NCBI GenBank assembly: GCA_002434305.1
Contig: DJJU01000006.1
Location: forward strand, 186,001-250,000
Length of the DNA stretch: 64,000 bases
Source: Alicycliphilus sp. UBA6560
GTDB taxonomy: Bacteria; Pseudomonadota; Gammaproteobacteria; Burkholderiales; Burkholderiaceae_C
Direction: 5' to 3'
How positions within the stretch are numbered: the stretch's first letter is position 1; each line of letters opens with the position of its first letter. The position numbers were made by a program, and so were the translations under genes. The notes beneath the pieces are model-generated. The model was not told the origin of the DNA. It saw only the letters and a program-made list of their open reading frames with translations, and made no database searches. Below, one piece after another: positions 1 through 8,464 of this stretch.

Positions 1-337
1 AGCTGTCCGCCAGGAAGGGCAGGCCGTCCACGCCGAAGATCTGCCACTCGTTCTGGAAGTTGACCAGCAAAATCTCGCCCAGCTGCGCCTGTCCGCCCTG
101 CACGGCGCGCTTGATCTCCGGTGCCTTGAACAGCGCGGCATTGGCATGCAGCGTGATCTTGAGCTTGCCGCCCGAGGCCTTGTCCACGTCGCTGATGAAC
201 TGCGCCATGTTCTCGGTGTGGAAGTTGGTCGCCGGGTAGGCGGCGGCCATGTCCCACTTGGTCTGCGCCAGCAGGGCGGGGGTGCTGAAGGCGCCGGCTA
301 GCGCAACGGCCAGGGCTGCAAGATATCGTCGCTGCAT
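1..337 (-). CDS. TRAP transporter substrate-binding protein (DctP type), 3' end outside window
   Basis: The first 112 codons of a periplasmic binding protein that would feed a carboxylate to a TRAP (DctQM) transporter; the rest lies before base 1. The product starts with a typical signal peptide (MQRRYLAALAVALAGAFS) ending near an Ala-rich cleavage site before QTKWDMAAAYP. The following text (YPATNFHTENMAQF, then LKITLHANAALFKAPEIKRAV and GEILLVNFQN) follows the DctP family pattern, in which an early segment is followed by an amphipathic block and then the ligand-binding part. It is divergent from the MarR-type gene at 532, so that regulator may control it (inference). The substrate cannot be told from this fragment. 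Confidence 0.82.
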   Translation of the reverse strand, partial: MQRRYLAALAVALAGAFSTPALLAQTKWDMAAAYPATNFHTENMAQFISDVDKASGGKLKITLHANAALFKAPEIKRAVQGGQAQLGEILLVNFQNEWQIFGVDGLPFLADS

Positions 338-531
338 CTCGTGTCTCCGTGAGGTGGGTGTCGTCCGTCAGCCCGGGGTCAGGGCCCGTTCAATGTAGCG
401 GTGCACCGGTGCCCTGGCCCTAGGTGATTCACCTGAATGTCAACAAAATGCTGGCAAATCGTCACAAGGAGAGGAATGCCTGTGAGCTGCTGCCTTAGCA
501 TGCCGGCACGCAACTCCATGGGAGACGGACC

Positions 532-1095
532 ATGAATGCAGCCGGCAAGAACGCCAAACCCGCCCGCCGGACCGCCCCGTCCGCCGGCGAGACGCGTGCG
601 CCCATCGTCTCCTCCTCGCACCTGGTGTCCACCCACAGCGCGGAGATGAGCGAGTTCGAGTTCGGCCTGATCGTGGCCGGCAACGCCTTCCACCGCTGGG
701 TGGTGCACTGCATGGCCGCCGCCGGGCTGCGCGACCTGACGCCGCTGGACGTGGTGGTGTTGCACCATGTCACGCACCGCGCCCGCGACAAGCGCCTGGC
801 CGACATCTGCTTCATCATGAACGTGGAGGACACCCACGTGGTTAACTACTCGCTCAAGAAGCTGCAGGCTTTGGGCGTGGTGGTCGCCAGCAAGAACGGC
901 AAGGAGGTCACCTATGCCCCCACCGAGGCCGGCCGCGCCCACGTGGAGCGCTACCGCGCCATCCGCGAGGCCTGCCTGATCGACGCGCTGCATGCGCACG
1001 ACGACCTGAACCGCGACATCGGCGAGCTGGCGCGCCTGCTGCGCATGCTCTCGGGCATGTACGACCAGGCGGCGCGGGCAGCGGCTTCCATGTAG
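532..1095 (+). CDS. MarR-type winged-helix transcriptional regulator
   Basis: A 187-residue DNA-binding regulator. Residues about 68-140 read as a MarR winged helix: LTPLDVVVLHHVTHR, then the recognition part VEDTHVVNYSLKKLQALG and the wing VVASKNGKEVTYAPTEAG. The first 35 residues are a basic, Pro/Ala-rich tail with no domain. A good ribosome site (GGAGACGG) lies a few bases before the ATG. It is divergent from the TRAP binding-protein gene across 194 bases, which suggests local control of carboxylate uptake; this is inference. The effector is unknown. Confidence 0.82.
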   Translation: MNAAGKNAKPARRTAPSAGETRAPIVSSSHLVSTHSAEMSEFEFGLIVAGNAFHRWVVHCMAAAGLRDLTPLDVVVLHHVTHRARDKRLADICFIMNVEDTHVVNYSLKKLQALGVVVASKNGKEVTYAPTEAGRAHVERYRAIREACLIDALHAHDDLNRDIGELARLLRMLSGMYDQAARAAASM

Positions 1096-1196
1096 GGTAT
1101 TCCTGCCGCCGCGGCGGGGGGCGCTGCCTAGAATCTGCTGCACTGCAATACGAAACCCCGGCGGCCCGCGCCGCCGGACTCAGCGAGGATTCCCCG

Positions 1197-1757
1197 GTGC
1201 CAGAAAAAACCCCCGACCCCAGCCAGGACCCGAGCGCTGGCGCCGCCGCACCGCGCGAGCGCATCATCAAGAAGTACCCCAACCGGCGCCTGTACGACAC
1301 CAACACCTCCACCTACATCACGCTGGCCGAGGTCAAGCAGCTGGTCATCGACGGCGAGCCCGTGATGGTGCGCGACGCCAAGACCGGCGACGACCTCACG
1401 CGCAGCATCCTGCTGCAGATCATCCTGGAGGAAGAAGCCGGCGGCGCGCCCATGTTCAGCGAGGCGGCGCTGGCCAACATCATCCGCTTCTACGGGCACG
1501 CCATGCAGGGCTTCATGGGGGCCTACCTGGAGAAGAACGTGCAGATGTTCAGCGAGGCCCAGGCCCGCCTGGCCGAGCAGGCGCAGGGGATGTCGCCGGA
1601 CAAGTGGGCCCAGTTCATGCAGCTGAACTCGCCGCTCATGAAAAATTGGATGGGCAGCTACGCAGAGCAGTCGCAAAACGCCTTCGCCCAGATGAACGAG
1701 CACATGCAGCGCCAGACCGAGCAGATGCTGGAGGCGTTCGGCCTGAAAAAGCGCTGA
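1197..1757 (+). CDS. phaR: Polyhydroxyalkanoate synthesis repressor PhaR
   Basis: PhaR represses phasin and PHA synthesis genes by binding DNA, and is released when it binds nascent PHA granules. The 186-residue product has the PHB_acc_N domain at about residues 20-82 with the signature IIKKYPNRRLYDTNTSTYI, followed by the accumulation-regulator part (FSEAALANIIRFYGHAMQ) and a Gln-rich amphipathic tail that may contact granules or form oligomers. Start is GTG after a GAGG-like ribosome site; the domain begins too soon afterwards for a much later start. A TAGAAT hexamer at 1129-1134 may be its -10. No pha biosynthesis genes lie in the window. Confidence 0.93.
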   Translation: MPEKTPDPSQDPSAGAAAPRERIIKKYPNRRLYDTNTSTYITLAEVKQLVIDGEPVMVRDAKTGDDLTRSILLQIILEEEAGGAPMFSEAALANIIRFYGHAMQGFMGAYLEKNVQMFSEAQARLAEQAQGMSPDKWAQFMQLNSPLMKNWMGSYAEQSQNAFAQMNEHMQRQTEQMLEAFGLKKR

Positions 1758-1811
1758 GAAAAGCCCGGGCAGAAGCCGCACGGCAGCGCCGCCCGGGCGC
1801 AACCTGGGAAA

Positions 1812-3227
1812 ATGCGGGCGATGAGCGAAGCACACGCCCCTACCCACCCCACTGCCGAGCAGGCGCCCAAGATCGCCTTCGCCAGCCTGGGCTGCCCGAA
1901 AAACCTTACCGACTCCGAACTCATCCTCACCCAGCTGTCGGCCGAGGGCTACCGCACCTCCAAGTCCTTCGAGGGCGCGGACCTGGTCATCGTCAACACC
2001 TGCGGCTTCATCGACGATGCCGTCAAGGAAAGCCTGGACACCATCGGCGAGGCCCTGGCCGGCAACGGCCGCGTCATCGTCACCGGCTGCCTGGGCGCCA
2101 AGGCGGGCAAGGAGGGCGGCACGCTGATCCAGGACGTGCACCCCAGCGTGCTGGCCGTAACCGGCCCGCACGCCGCGCAGGAGGTGATGGACGTGGTGCA
2201 CCGCCATCTGCCCAAGCCGCACGACCCGTTCATCGACCTCGTGCCCGGCGCCTTCGGCGAGGCCGGCATCAAGCTCACGCCGCGCCACTACGCCTATCTC
2301 AAGATCAGCGAGGGCTGCAACCACCGCTGCACCTTCTGCATCATCCCGTCCATGCGCGGCGACCTGGTCTCGCGGCCCATCGGTGACGTGCTCAAGGAGG
2401 CGCGCGCGTTGTTCGAGGGTGGTGTCAAGGAGCTGCTGGTGGTCAGCCAGGACACGTCCGCGTACGGCGTGGACGTGAAGTACCGCACGGGTTTCTGGGA
2501 CGGCAAGCCGGTGCGCACGCGCCTGTACGAGCTGGTGCAGGCCCTGGGCGAGCTGGCTAAGCCCCACGGCGCCTGGGTGCGGCTGCACTACGTCTACCCC
2601 TACCCCAGCGTGGACGAGCTGATTCCGCTGATGAACGAGGGCCTGGTGCTGCCCTACCTGGACGTGCCGCTGCAGCACAGCCACCCCGACGTGCTCAAGC
2701 GCATGAAGCGCCCGGCCAGCGGCGAGAAGAACCTGGAGCGCATCCAGCGCTGGCGCGAGGCCTGCCCGCAGCTGGTCATCCGCAGCACCTTCATCGCCGG
2801 CTTTCCGGGCGAGACGGAAGAAGAATTCCAGCACCTGCTGGATTTCGTGCGCGAGGCGCGGATCGACCGCGCCGGCTGCTTTGCCTACAGCGACGTGCAG
2901 GGCGCCGTGGCCAACCAGCTGCCCGGCATGCTGCCCGTGCAGCTGCGCGAGGAGCGCCGCGCGCGCTTCATGGCGGTGGCCGAGGAGGTCTCCACCGCCC
3001 GCCTGCAGCAGCGCGTGGGCAGCACCATGCAGGTGCTGGCCGACAAGGCCGTCGGCCTGGGCAAGAAGGGCGGCGTAGCCCGCACCTATGCCGACGCACC
3101 CGAGATCGACGGCGTGGTGCACCTGCTGCCGCCCGAGAAGGCCAGCAAGACCTACAAGGCCGGCGAGTTCGTTCGCGCCCGCATCGTCGGCACGCAGGGC
3201 CACGACCTGGTGGGCCTGCCGGTCTGA
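1812..3227 (+). CDS. rimO: Ribosomal protein S12 methylthiotransferase RimO
   Basis: Radical SAM enzyme with two 4Fe-4S clusters that adds a methylthio group to the conserved Asp of ribosomal protein S12. The N-terminal methylthiotransferase domain shows its three Cys ligands at about residues 28 (SLGCPKN), 64 (NTCGF) and 93 (TGCLG). The radical SAM triad follows at 169-176 (GCNHRCTFC), and a TRAM RNA-binding domain closes the protein (RVGSTMQVLAD to the end). The 471-residue length fits the family. A second ATG at 1821 (MSEAHAP) is an equally possible start. It runs toward efp and shares a terminator with it. Confidence 0.95.
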   Translation: MRAMSEAHAPTHPTAEQAPKIAFASLGCPKNLTDSELILTQLSAEGYRTSKSFEGADLVIVNTCGFIDDAVKESLDTIGEALAGNGRVIVTGCLGAKAGKEGGTLIQDVHPSVLAVTGPHAAQEVMDVVHRHLPKPHDPFIDLVPGAFGEAGIKLTPRHYAYLKISEGCNHRCTFCIIPSMRGDLVSRPIGDVLKEARALFEGGVKELLVVSQDTSAYGVDVKYRTGFWDGKPVRTRLYELVQALGELAKPHGAWVRLHYVYPYPSVDELIPLMNEGLVLPYLDVPLQHSHPDVLKRMKRPASGEKNLERIQRWREACPQLVIRSTFIAGFPGETEEEFQHLLDFVREARIDRAGCFAYSDVQGAVANQLPGMLPVQLREERRARFMAVAEEVSTARLQQRVGSTMQVLADKAVGLGKKGGVARTYADAPEIDGVVHLLPPEKASKTYKAGEFVRARIVGTQGHDLVGLPV

Positions 3228-3242
3228 CTGGCGCGCTTCTGT

Positions 3243-3287
3243 TTTGATAGCTGCCAGCGCTTGCCAGTCAAGCGCTGGAGGGCAAAA
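3243..3287. repeat. Short dispersed inverted repeat, copy 1 (R1)
   Basis: Contains TAGCTGCCAGCGCTTG, a short loop, then CAAGCGCTGGAGGGC followed by an A-rich edge. The two arms pair over about 11 bases. This is one of about ten intergenic copies of the same 40-60 base motif in this window. It lies in the gap between rimO and efp, just before the shared terminator. Confidence 0.8.
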
Positions 3288-3295
3288 AGACCATG

Positions 3296-3324
3296 AAAAA
3301 AGGCTTCCCGAGGGAAGCCTTTTT
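3296..3324. terminator. Bidirectional intrinsic terminator between rimO and efp
   Basis: Perfect stem AGGCTTCCC / GGGAAGCCT with a two-base centre, flanked by an A run on the left and a T run on the right, so it can end transcripts from both the rimO (+) and efp (-) sides. Confidence 0.88.
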
Positions 3325-3347
3325 GCTGCTGAGAGGCCGAAGCCCGA

Positions 3348-3902
3348 TCAGACGCGCTTGCGGTACTCGCCGGTGCGGGTGTCGATTTCGATCTTGTCGC
3401 CCTGGTCCACGAACAGCGGCACGGGCACTTCGAAGCCGGTGGCGATCTTGGCAGGCTTGAGCACCTTGCCCGAGGTGTCGCCCTTGACGGCCGGCTCGGT
3501 CCAGGTGATCTCGCGCTCGACGCTGGTGGGCAGCTCGACCGAGATGGCCTTGCCGTCGTAGAACACCACTTCGGCGGTCATGCCATCTTCCAGGTAGCTG
3601 ATGGCGTCGCCCATGTTGCTGGCTTCCACCTCGTACTGGTTGTATTCGGAGTCCATCCAGACGTACATCGGGTCGGCGAAGTAGGAGTAGGTGCACTCCT
3701 TCTTGTCCAGCACGACGTTGTCGATCTTGTCGTCGGCCTTGAAGACGATTTCCGTGCCCATGTTGTTGAGCAGGCCCTTGAGCTTCATGCGCACGGTGGC
3801 GGCGCCGCGGCCGCCGCGGGCGTATTCGGTCTTCAGGACGATCATGGGGTCCTTGCCCTGCATGATCACGTTGCCGGCGCGGATTTCTTGAGCGATTTTC
3901 AT
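3348..3902 (-). CDS. efp: Elongation factor P (Arg32 type)
   Basis: EF-P binds next to the peptidyl-tRNA and relieves ribosomes stalled on polyproline. The start at 3902 gives the usual 184-residue product beginning MKIAQEIRAGNVI; an open frame upstream is not homologous and was left out. The modified loop reads EYARGGRGAATV, so the tip residue is Arg32 and not the Lys of the EpmA-modified class. Arg32 EF-Ps are rhamnosylated by EarP, which is encoded just upstream on the same strand. The KOW-like N domain and two OB domains follow (FVDQGDKIEIDTRTGEYRKRV at the end). Confidence 0.97.
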   Translation of the reverse strand: MKIAQEIRAGNVIMQGKDPMIVLKTEYARGGRGAATVRMKLKGLLNNMGTEIVFKADDKIDNVVLDKKECTYSYFADPMYVWMDSEYNQYEVEASNMGDAISYLEDGMTAEVVFYDGKAISVELPTSVEREITWTEPAVKGDTSGKVLKPAKIATGFEVPVPLFVDQGDKIEIDTRTGEYRKRV

Positions 3903-4074
3903 GGCTGGTTGCCTGGGTAGTGAAGGGTGGGCCGCTGCACCGTCGGGCAGGGCGGGCTGGCAGCGCGGGCTGCCTTTTCCACCCCGGCGCCAGGTGCGTG
4001 CGCGGCGGGGGCGCCGGCGGGGCGTCGCTACCCAGGGGCAGCTGCCGATCGTTAGTGGCGCAAAGCCTGCGATT

Positions 4075-5175
4075 CTAACTTTTCTGCTGAACAAAACCCA
4101 GCAGTTGTGTCAACAAATCCGGCTGCTGCATAAGGCGATTGTGCGCCGCCAGGGTGCATTCGCGCCAGTCCTGCAGCGTGGCGGGCTGCAAGGCGGGCAG
4201 GGCGGCGGGCGCTGCCAGGCCGTTCCAGGCCAGGTGCGCCTGGCGCAGCGAGGCGGGGGCCTGCAGCCAGTCCAAAAAAGCGTGCAGCTTGGCGTGGTGG
4301 GCGTCGTCGTGCTGGGGATAGATGTGCCATACGAAGGGCTGGCCGGCCCACAGGGCGCGCACCAGCGAGTCCTCCCCGCGCACGAAGTTCAGGTCGCAGG
4401 CCCACAGCATCTCGTCGAAGGCGGATTGCGGGCGGGGCGGCAGGTATGAAACTGATAGCTGCCCGCGCTTGTCTAGCAAGGGTTTGAGGCCGATTTCATG
4501 CAAATCGGCGCCCAGCACGGCGTGCAGCGCCGCGGCGGCCCGGCCGGGCGTGGCCAGCAGGTGGGCGCCGGCCAGGCCCTCCAGCTGCCGCACCAGCTGC
4601 GCGAGGGCCGGTGGTTCATAGCAAAACAGCGAGACGGCCAGCGCATCCGGCGCGATGCCGTGGCGCGCGCGCCAGGCGCCGCGGTCGAAGGCGCCCTGGC
4701 GCGCGGCCAGATCCGCCTCGCGCAGCAGGCCGCCGGTGCGCGGCGTGAAGCCGGGGTAGAAGAACCAGCGCGTCAGCCCCGCGCCGGGGCCGGTGCCCAG
4801 AGGCGACGGCAGCTGGTGGCAGCGCTCCACATAGCCCTCGGCCGACAGGTACTCCAGGTTGATCCACACGGGTTTTCGGGCCCTGGCCCTTGTGGCATCT
4901 GCGATGGCAGCTATGAATGCGGGAGCAATCTCGCAGCCGAAGGCCTCCACCACCACGTCGCCCGGGCCGCCCTGCGGTGCCTGCGCGGGCCAGGGCAGCA
5001 CCTGCACGCCGGGCGCGCCCTGCGGTGCCATCCACGCCAGGGCGCTGGTGTCGTCCGTCCACAGGCGCACGGTGTGCCCGCGCGCGCCCAGCTGCGCGGC
5101 CAGGCGCCAGCACACGCCGATATCGCCGAAGTTGTCGATGACCTGGCAGAAGAGGTCCCAGCGCAGCCCGCTCAT
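4075..5175 (-). CDS. earP: EF-P arginine rhamnosyltransferase EarP
   Basis: EarP transfers rhamnose from dTDP-rhamnose to Arg32 of EF-P; it is a GT-B enzyme. The 366-residue product starts MSGLRWDLFCQVIDNFGD. The Asp pair known to be essential in characterised EarPs aligns with Asp14 and Asp18, and the catalytic Glu with Glu268 in VRGEDSLVRALW. The ATG overlaps the upstream LysR stop by four bases, so translation may be coupled, and efp follows 172 bases downstream. Two stretches (about residues 87-101 and 222-244) are encoded by sequence that looks like the short dispersed R1 repeat. Confidence 0.95.
   Translation of the reverse strand: MSGLRWDLFCQVIDNFGDIGVCWRLAAQLGARGHTVRLWTDDTSALAWMAPQGAPGVQVLPWPAQAPQGGPGDVVVEAFGCEIAPAFIAAIADATRARARKPVWINLEYLSAEGYVERCHQLPSPLGTGPGAGLTRWFFYPGFTPRTGGLLREADLAARQGAFDRGAWRARHGIAPDALAVSLFCYEPPALAQLVRQLEGLAGAHLLATPGRAAAALHAVLGADLHEIGLKPLLDKRGQLSVSYLPPRPQSAFDEMLWACDLNFVRGEDSLVRALWAGQPFVWHIYPQHDDAHHAKLHAFLDWLQAPASLRQAHLAWNGLAAPAALPALQPATLQDWRECTLAAHNRLMQQPDLLTQLLGFVQQKS
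4450..4501. repeat. R1-like repeat inside earP
   Basis: Reads GATAGCTGCCCGCGCTTG, then TCTAGCAAGGGTTTGAGGCC and GATTTCATGCAA. This is the same order of blocks as intergenic R1 copies (for example at 54571, which also ends in GAGGTCGATTT), but it is in frame within earP. The second arm is decayed, as expected after selection for coding. Confidence 0.6.
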
Positions 5176-6074
5176 GCACCGTCCTCGGAGGCGGGGGCAC
5201 GCAGGTGTTCGACGAACAGCCGCGCCACGCTGGACAGCGATTCGTCCGCGCGCACGCACAGCGACAGGCGCCGCCGCGCCCAAGGCTCGGCCAGGGTGAC
5301 GGTGCGGATGGCCAGCGTGCCGCGCAGCAGCTGCGCGCTGCCGCGCGGCAGCACGGCCACGCCCAGCCCGGCGGACACCATCAGGCACAGCGCGTCGTAG
5401 CTGGTGACCTGCATGCGCAGCTTCAAAGGCGCCTCCAGCTCGGCCGCGGCGCGCGTCAGCTGGTGGTTGATGGCGCTGCCCGGGTGCATGCCGACGAAGT
5501 CCCAGGGCAGGGCCTCGGCCAGGCGCACGCTGCGCCGTCGCGCCAGGGCATGGCCGGCGGGCACGATCAGCACCAGCTCGTCCTCGCGCCAGGGCAGCAG
5601 CTCCACGCGTTCGCCGTAGCTGCCGTGGTGCAGGATGCCCACGTCGGCCGCGTTCTCCGCCACGGAGCGCGCCACGGCGGTGCTGATCTGCTCCTGCAGC
5701 TGCACCTGCACCTGCGGGTGCGCGGCCATGAAGCGCTGCAGCTCGCCCGGCAGGAACTGCGTGATGGCCGAGATGTTGGCCACCACGCGCAGGTGCCCGC
5801 GCACGCCGGCGCGAAAGTCGCGCATCTGCGCACCGATGCCATCCAGGTCGTTGAGCACGCCCCGCGCCAGGTGCAGCAGGGCATAGGCAGCGGCGGTGGG
5901 CTCGGTGCCGCGGTTGCTGCGCGCGAACAGCTCCACGCGCAGCACGCTCTCCAGCTCGGCCAGGCGGCGGCTGGCGGCCGAGGGGGCGATGTGCTCACGC
6001 GCGGCGGCGCGGGCGATGGCGTTTTCCTCCATCACCGCGACGAACAGGCGCAGCGAGAGCGGGTCGAGTTTCAT
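5172..6074 (-). CDS. LysR-family transcriptional regulator
   Basis: A 300-residue LTTR. The N-terminal winged helix (residues about 1-65) reads LDPLSLRLFVAVMEENAIARAAA, then HIAPSAASRRLAELESVL and VELFARSNRGTEPT. The periplasmic-binding-like effector domain follows (GHLRVVANISAITQFLPGEL onward). The gene faces the CoA-transferase operon at 6206 across 131 bases that hold a T-N11-A dyad, so control of that operon is likely (inference). Its stop overlaps the earP start by four bases, which may be a chance coupling. Confidence 0.92.
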   Translation of the reverse strand: MKLDPLSLRLFVAVMEENAIARAAAREHIAPSAASRRLAELESVLRVELFARSNRGTEPTAAAYALLHLARGVLNDLDGIGAQMRDFRAGVRGHLRVVANISAITQFLPGELQRFMAAHPQVQVQLQEQISTAVARSVAENAADVGILHHGSYGERVELLPWREDELVLIVPAGHALARRRSVRLAEALPWDFVGMHPGSAINHQLTRAAAELEAPLKLRMQVTSYDALCLMVSAGLGVAVLPRGSAQLLRGTLAIRTVTLAEPWARRRLSLCVRADESLSSVARLFVEHLRAPASEDGA

Positions 6075-6111
6075 GGGCGGCGATGTTAGAGCCTGTTCAA
6101 TGCCTTACGCC

Positions 6112-6136
6112 CTGCCATGCCGCTTTGCGATGGCAG
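6112..6136. promoter_or_regulatory. Probable LysR operator (T-N11-A dyad)
   Basis: Perfect seven-base arms CTGCCAT and ATGGCAG separated by exactly 11 bases, the classic LTTR recognition geometry. It lies between the LysR gene (start 6074) and the CoA-transferase gene (start 6206). Confidence 0.65.
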
Positions 6137-6205
6137 CGTCGCGCTTGAGCGTTTTGCACGCGCGGTGCGGCCACGCATCATGCGCGCGGCTATCGCAGGA
6201 GACAT

Positions 6206-7420
6206 ATGACGAGCAAGCAAGACACCGCCGCCCCCGCCGCCCTGGCCGGGGTGCGCGTGATCGAGATGGGGCAGCTCATCGCCGGACCGTTCTGCGGCAA
6301 GACGCTGGGCGAGTTCGGCGCCGACGTGGTGAAGATCGAGGCCACCGGCACGGGCGACCCGCTGCGCAACTGGCGCCTGCTCAAGAACGGCACCTCGGTG
6401 TGGTGGCAGGTGCAGTCGCGCAACAAGAAATCGGTGGCGCTGGACCTGCGCCAGGCCGAGGCGCAGGACATCGTGCGCAAGCTGGTGGCCGAGGCCGACG
6501 TGCTGATCGAGAACTTCCGCCCCGGCACGCTGGAGGGCTGGGGCCTGTCGCCCGAGGCGCTGCATGCCCTCAACCCGGGCCTGGTCATCCTGCGCATTTC
6601 GGGCTACGGCCAGACCGGGCCGTACCGCGACCTGCCGGGCTTCGGCGTGATTGGCGAGGCCATGGGCGGGCTGCGCCATCTCACGGCCGAGCCCGGGCGC
6701 GTGCCGGTGCGCGTGGGCGTGTCCATCGGCGACACGCTGGCAGCGCTGCACGGCGCCATCGGCGTGATGATGGCGCTGTACCACCGCAAGGTGAACGGCG
6801 GCGCCGGCCAGGTGATCGACGTGGCGCTGCACGAAGCGGTGTTCAACTGCATGGAGAGCCTGATCCCCGAGTACAGCGCCTTCGGCGCCGTGCGCGAGGC
6901 CGCGGGCAGCGCGCTGCCGGGCATCGCGCCCAGCAACGCCTACCCCTGCCAGGACGGCTGGGTGCTGGTGGCCGGCAACGGCGACAGCATCTTCAAGCGC
7001 CTGATGGCCGCCATTGGCCGCGCAGACCTGGGCGACGACCCGCAGCTGGCCGACAACGCCGGCCGCGTGGCCCGCGTGGCCGAGATCGACGCCGCCATCG
7101 GCGCCTGGACGCGGCAGCGCACCGTGGCCGACGTGATGCAGCTGCTGGGCCAGGCGCGCGTGCCGGCCGGCAAGGTCTACACCGCCCGCGACATCGCCGA
7201 GGACCCGCACTACCGCGCCCGCGACATGCTGCTGACGCAGCGCACGCGCGACGGCGACGAACTGCTGGTGCCGGGCATCGTGCCCAAGCTGTCGGCCACG
7301 CCGGGCCGCGTGCGCAGCAGCGCGCCCAACCTGGGCGATGACACCGACGCGGTGCTGGCCGAGGCCGGCCTGACGGCCGAGCAGATCGCGCTGCTGCGCG
7401 CCAAGGGAGTGATCCAGTGA
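6206..7420 (+). CDS. CaiB/BaiF-family (class III) CoA-transferase
   Basis: Class III CoA-transferases move CoA from a donor thioester to a carboxylic acid through an Asp-bound intermediate. The 404-residue product has the family start GVRVIEMGQLIAGPFCGK, then LGEFGADVVKIEATGTGDP, the middle ISGYGQTGPYRDLPGFGVIG with the usual region of the catalytic Asp, and the C-terminal arm HYRARDM. AGGAGA precedes the ATG. The stop overlaps the next start (ATGA), so it is co-translated with an HMG-CoA lyase-like enzyme. That pairing suggests it activates a 3-hydroxy-3-methyl-dicarboxylate-like acid before cleavage, which is inference. Confidence 0.93.
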   Translation: MTSKQDTAAPAALAGVRVIEMGQLIAGPFCGKTLGEFGADVVKIEATGTGDPLRNWRLLKNGTSVWWQVQSRNKKSVALDLRQAEAQDIVRKLVAEADVLIENFRPGTLEGWGLSPEALHALNPGLVILRISGYGQTGPYRDLPGFGVIGEAMGGLRHLTAEPGRVPVRVGVSIGDTLAALHGAIGVMMALYHRKVNGGAGQVIDVALHEAVFNCMESLIPEYSAFGAVREAAGSALPGIAPSNAYPCQDGWVLVAGNGDSIFKRLMAAIGRADLGDDPQLADNAGRVARVAEIDAAIGAWTRQRTVADVMQLLGQARVPAGKVYTARDIAEDPHYRARDMLLTQRTRDGDELLVPGIVPKLSATPGRVRSSAPNLGDDTDAVLAEAGLTAEQIALLRAKGVIQ

Positions 7421-8406
7421 AGACCAACAACGTATGGAACGGCGCCGGCCGGCGCATCGAGATCTGCGACGTGGGCCTGCGCGACGGGCTGCAGATGGAG
7501 GCGCAGTTCGTGCCCACCGAGGACAAGATCGCCCTGGTGGACGCCCTGTCGGCTGCGGGGGTGCGCAAGATCGAGGTGACCTCGTTCACCTCGCCCACGG
7601 CCATTCCCGCGCTGCGCGACGCCGAGATCGTGATGCGCGAGATCGCGCGCCGCCCCGGCGTGACCTACACCGCCCTGGTGCCCAACGTGCGCGGGGCCGA
7701 GCGCGCCATCGAGTCCGGCACCGACGAGCTGAACCTGGTCATGTCGGTGAGCGAGACGCACAACCTGGCCAACCTGCGCATGACGCGGGCGCAGTCCTTC
7801 ACGGCGCTGTCGCAGGTGATCGCTGTGGCGCGAGGCGCGGGCGTGCCGGTGAATGTGTCGCTGTCGTGCGTCTTCGGCTGCCCCATGGAGGGCGACGTGC
7901 CGCAGGAGGAAGCCCTTGCCTGGGTGCAGCGCTTCGCCGACATGGGGGTGGCCGGCATCACGCTGTGCGACACCACCGGCATGGCCTACCCGACGCAGGT
8001 GGCGCAGATCGTGGCAGCGGCGCTGGCGCGCTGGCCGCAGCGGGCTTTCACGCTGCACTTTCACAACACGCGCGGCTTGGGCCTGGCCAACGTGCTAGCG
8101 GCCATCGACGCGGGCGCCACGCGCTTCGACGCATCGCTGGGTGGCCTGGGTGGCTGTCCGTACGCGCCGGGCGCGTCGGGCAACGTCTGCACCGAGGAGG
8201 TGGTGCACGCGCTGCAGCTCATGGGCTATGACACCGGCATCGATCTGCCGGCGCTGCTGGACACGGCGCGGCGTCTGCCGGCGCTGATCGGGCACGAGGT
8301 GCCCGGCCAGATCACCAAGGCCGGCCAGCGGCTGGACCTGCACCCGCCGCCGGCCGAGCTGCCGGCCATCCGCGAGCGGGCACTGGCACGCGCCGCGGCT
8401 GCCTGA
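7417..8406 (+). CDS. Hydroxymethylglutaryl-CoA lyase family protein
   Basis: A DRE-TIM metallolyase of 329 residues that would split HMG-CoA, or a related 3-hydroxyacyl-CoA such as citramalyl-CoA, into two products. Visible family features are the opening ICDVGLRDGLQMEAQFV, which gives the metal-binding Asp and the catalytic Arg, the middle TLCDTTGMAYP, the metal-binding His pair in FTLHFHNTRGLGLANV, and the Cys-bearing glycine-rich loop GGLGGCPYAPGASGN. It overlaps the CoA-transferase stop by four bases. The exact acyl-CoA cannot be told from sequence; HMG-CoA is the default reading. Confidence 0.9.
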   Translation: MKTNNVWNGAGRRIEICDVGLRDGLQMEAQFVPTEDKIALVDALSAAGVRKIEVTSFTSPTAIPALRDAEIVMREIARRPGVTYTALVPNVRGAERAIESGTDELNLVMSVSETHNLANLRMTRAQSFTALSQVIAVARGAGVPVNVSLSCVFGCPMEGDVPQEEALAWVQRFADMGVAGITLCDTTGMAYPTQVAQIVAAALARWPQRAFTLHFHNTRGLGLANVLAAIDAGATRFDASLGGLGGCPYAPGASGNVCTEEVVHALQLMGYDTGIDLPALLDTARRLPALIGHEVPGQITKAGQRLDLHPPPAELPAIRERALARAAAA

Positions 8407-8464
8407 ATTGCTTATTCCCTTTTTTCATTCACATCACCACTATCCATAAGAGGAGACATCCACC

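Noticed and set aside
1128..3203. Long minus-strand open frame of 691 codons opposite phaR and rimO
   Set aside because: It is antisense to two well-recognised genes and has the Ala/Gly/His/Leu/Val-rich text typical of the shadow frame in high-GC DNA. Similar shadows at 11807-14446, 22497-25166 and 38970-41942 were dropped for the same reason.
3903..4094. Upstream extension of efp to a 248-residue product
   Set aside because: The added 64 residues are basic, low in homology and cover the leader. EF-P proteins start at MKIAQEIR and are about 185 residues.
4884..4920. Second R1 copy inside earP
   Set aside because: CCCTTGTGGCATCTGCGATG and GCAGCTATGAATG hint at R1, but only short blocks match. 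I mention it among the candidates but did not list it as a feature.
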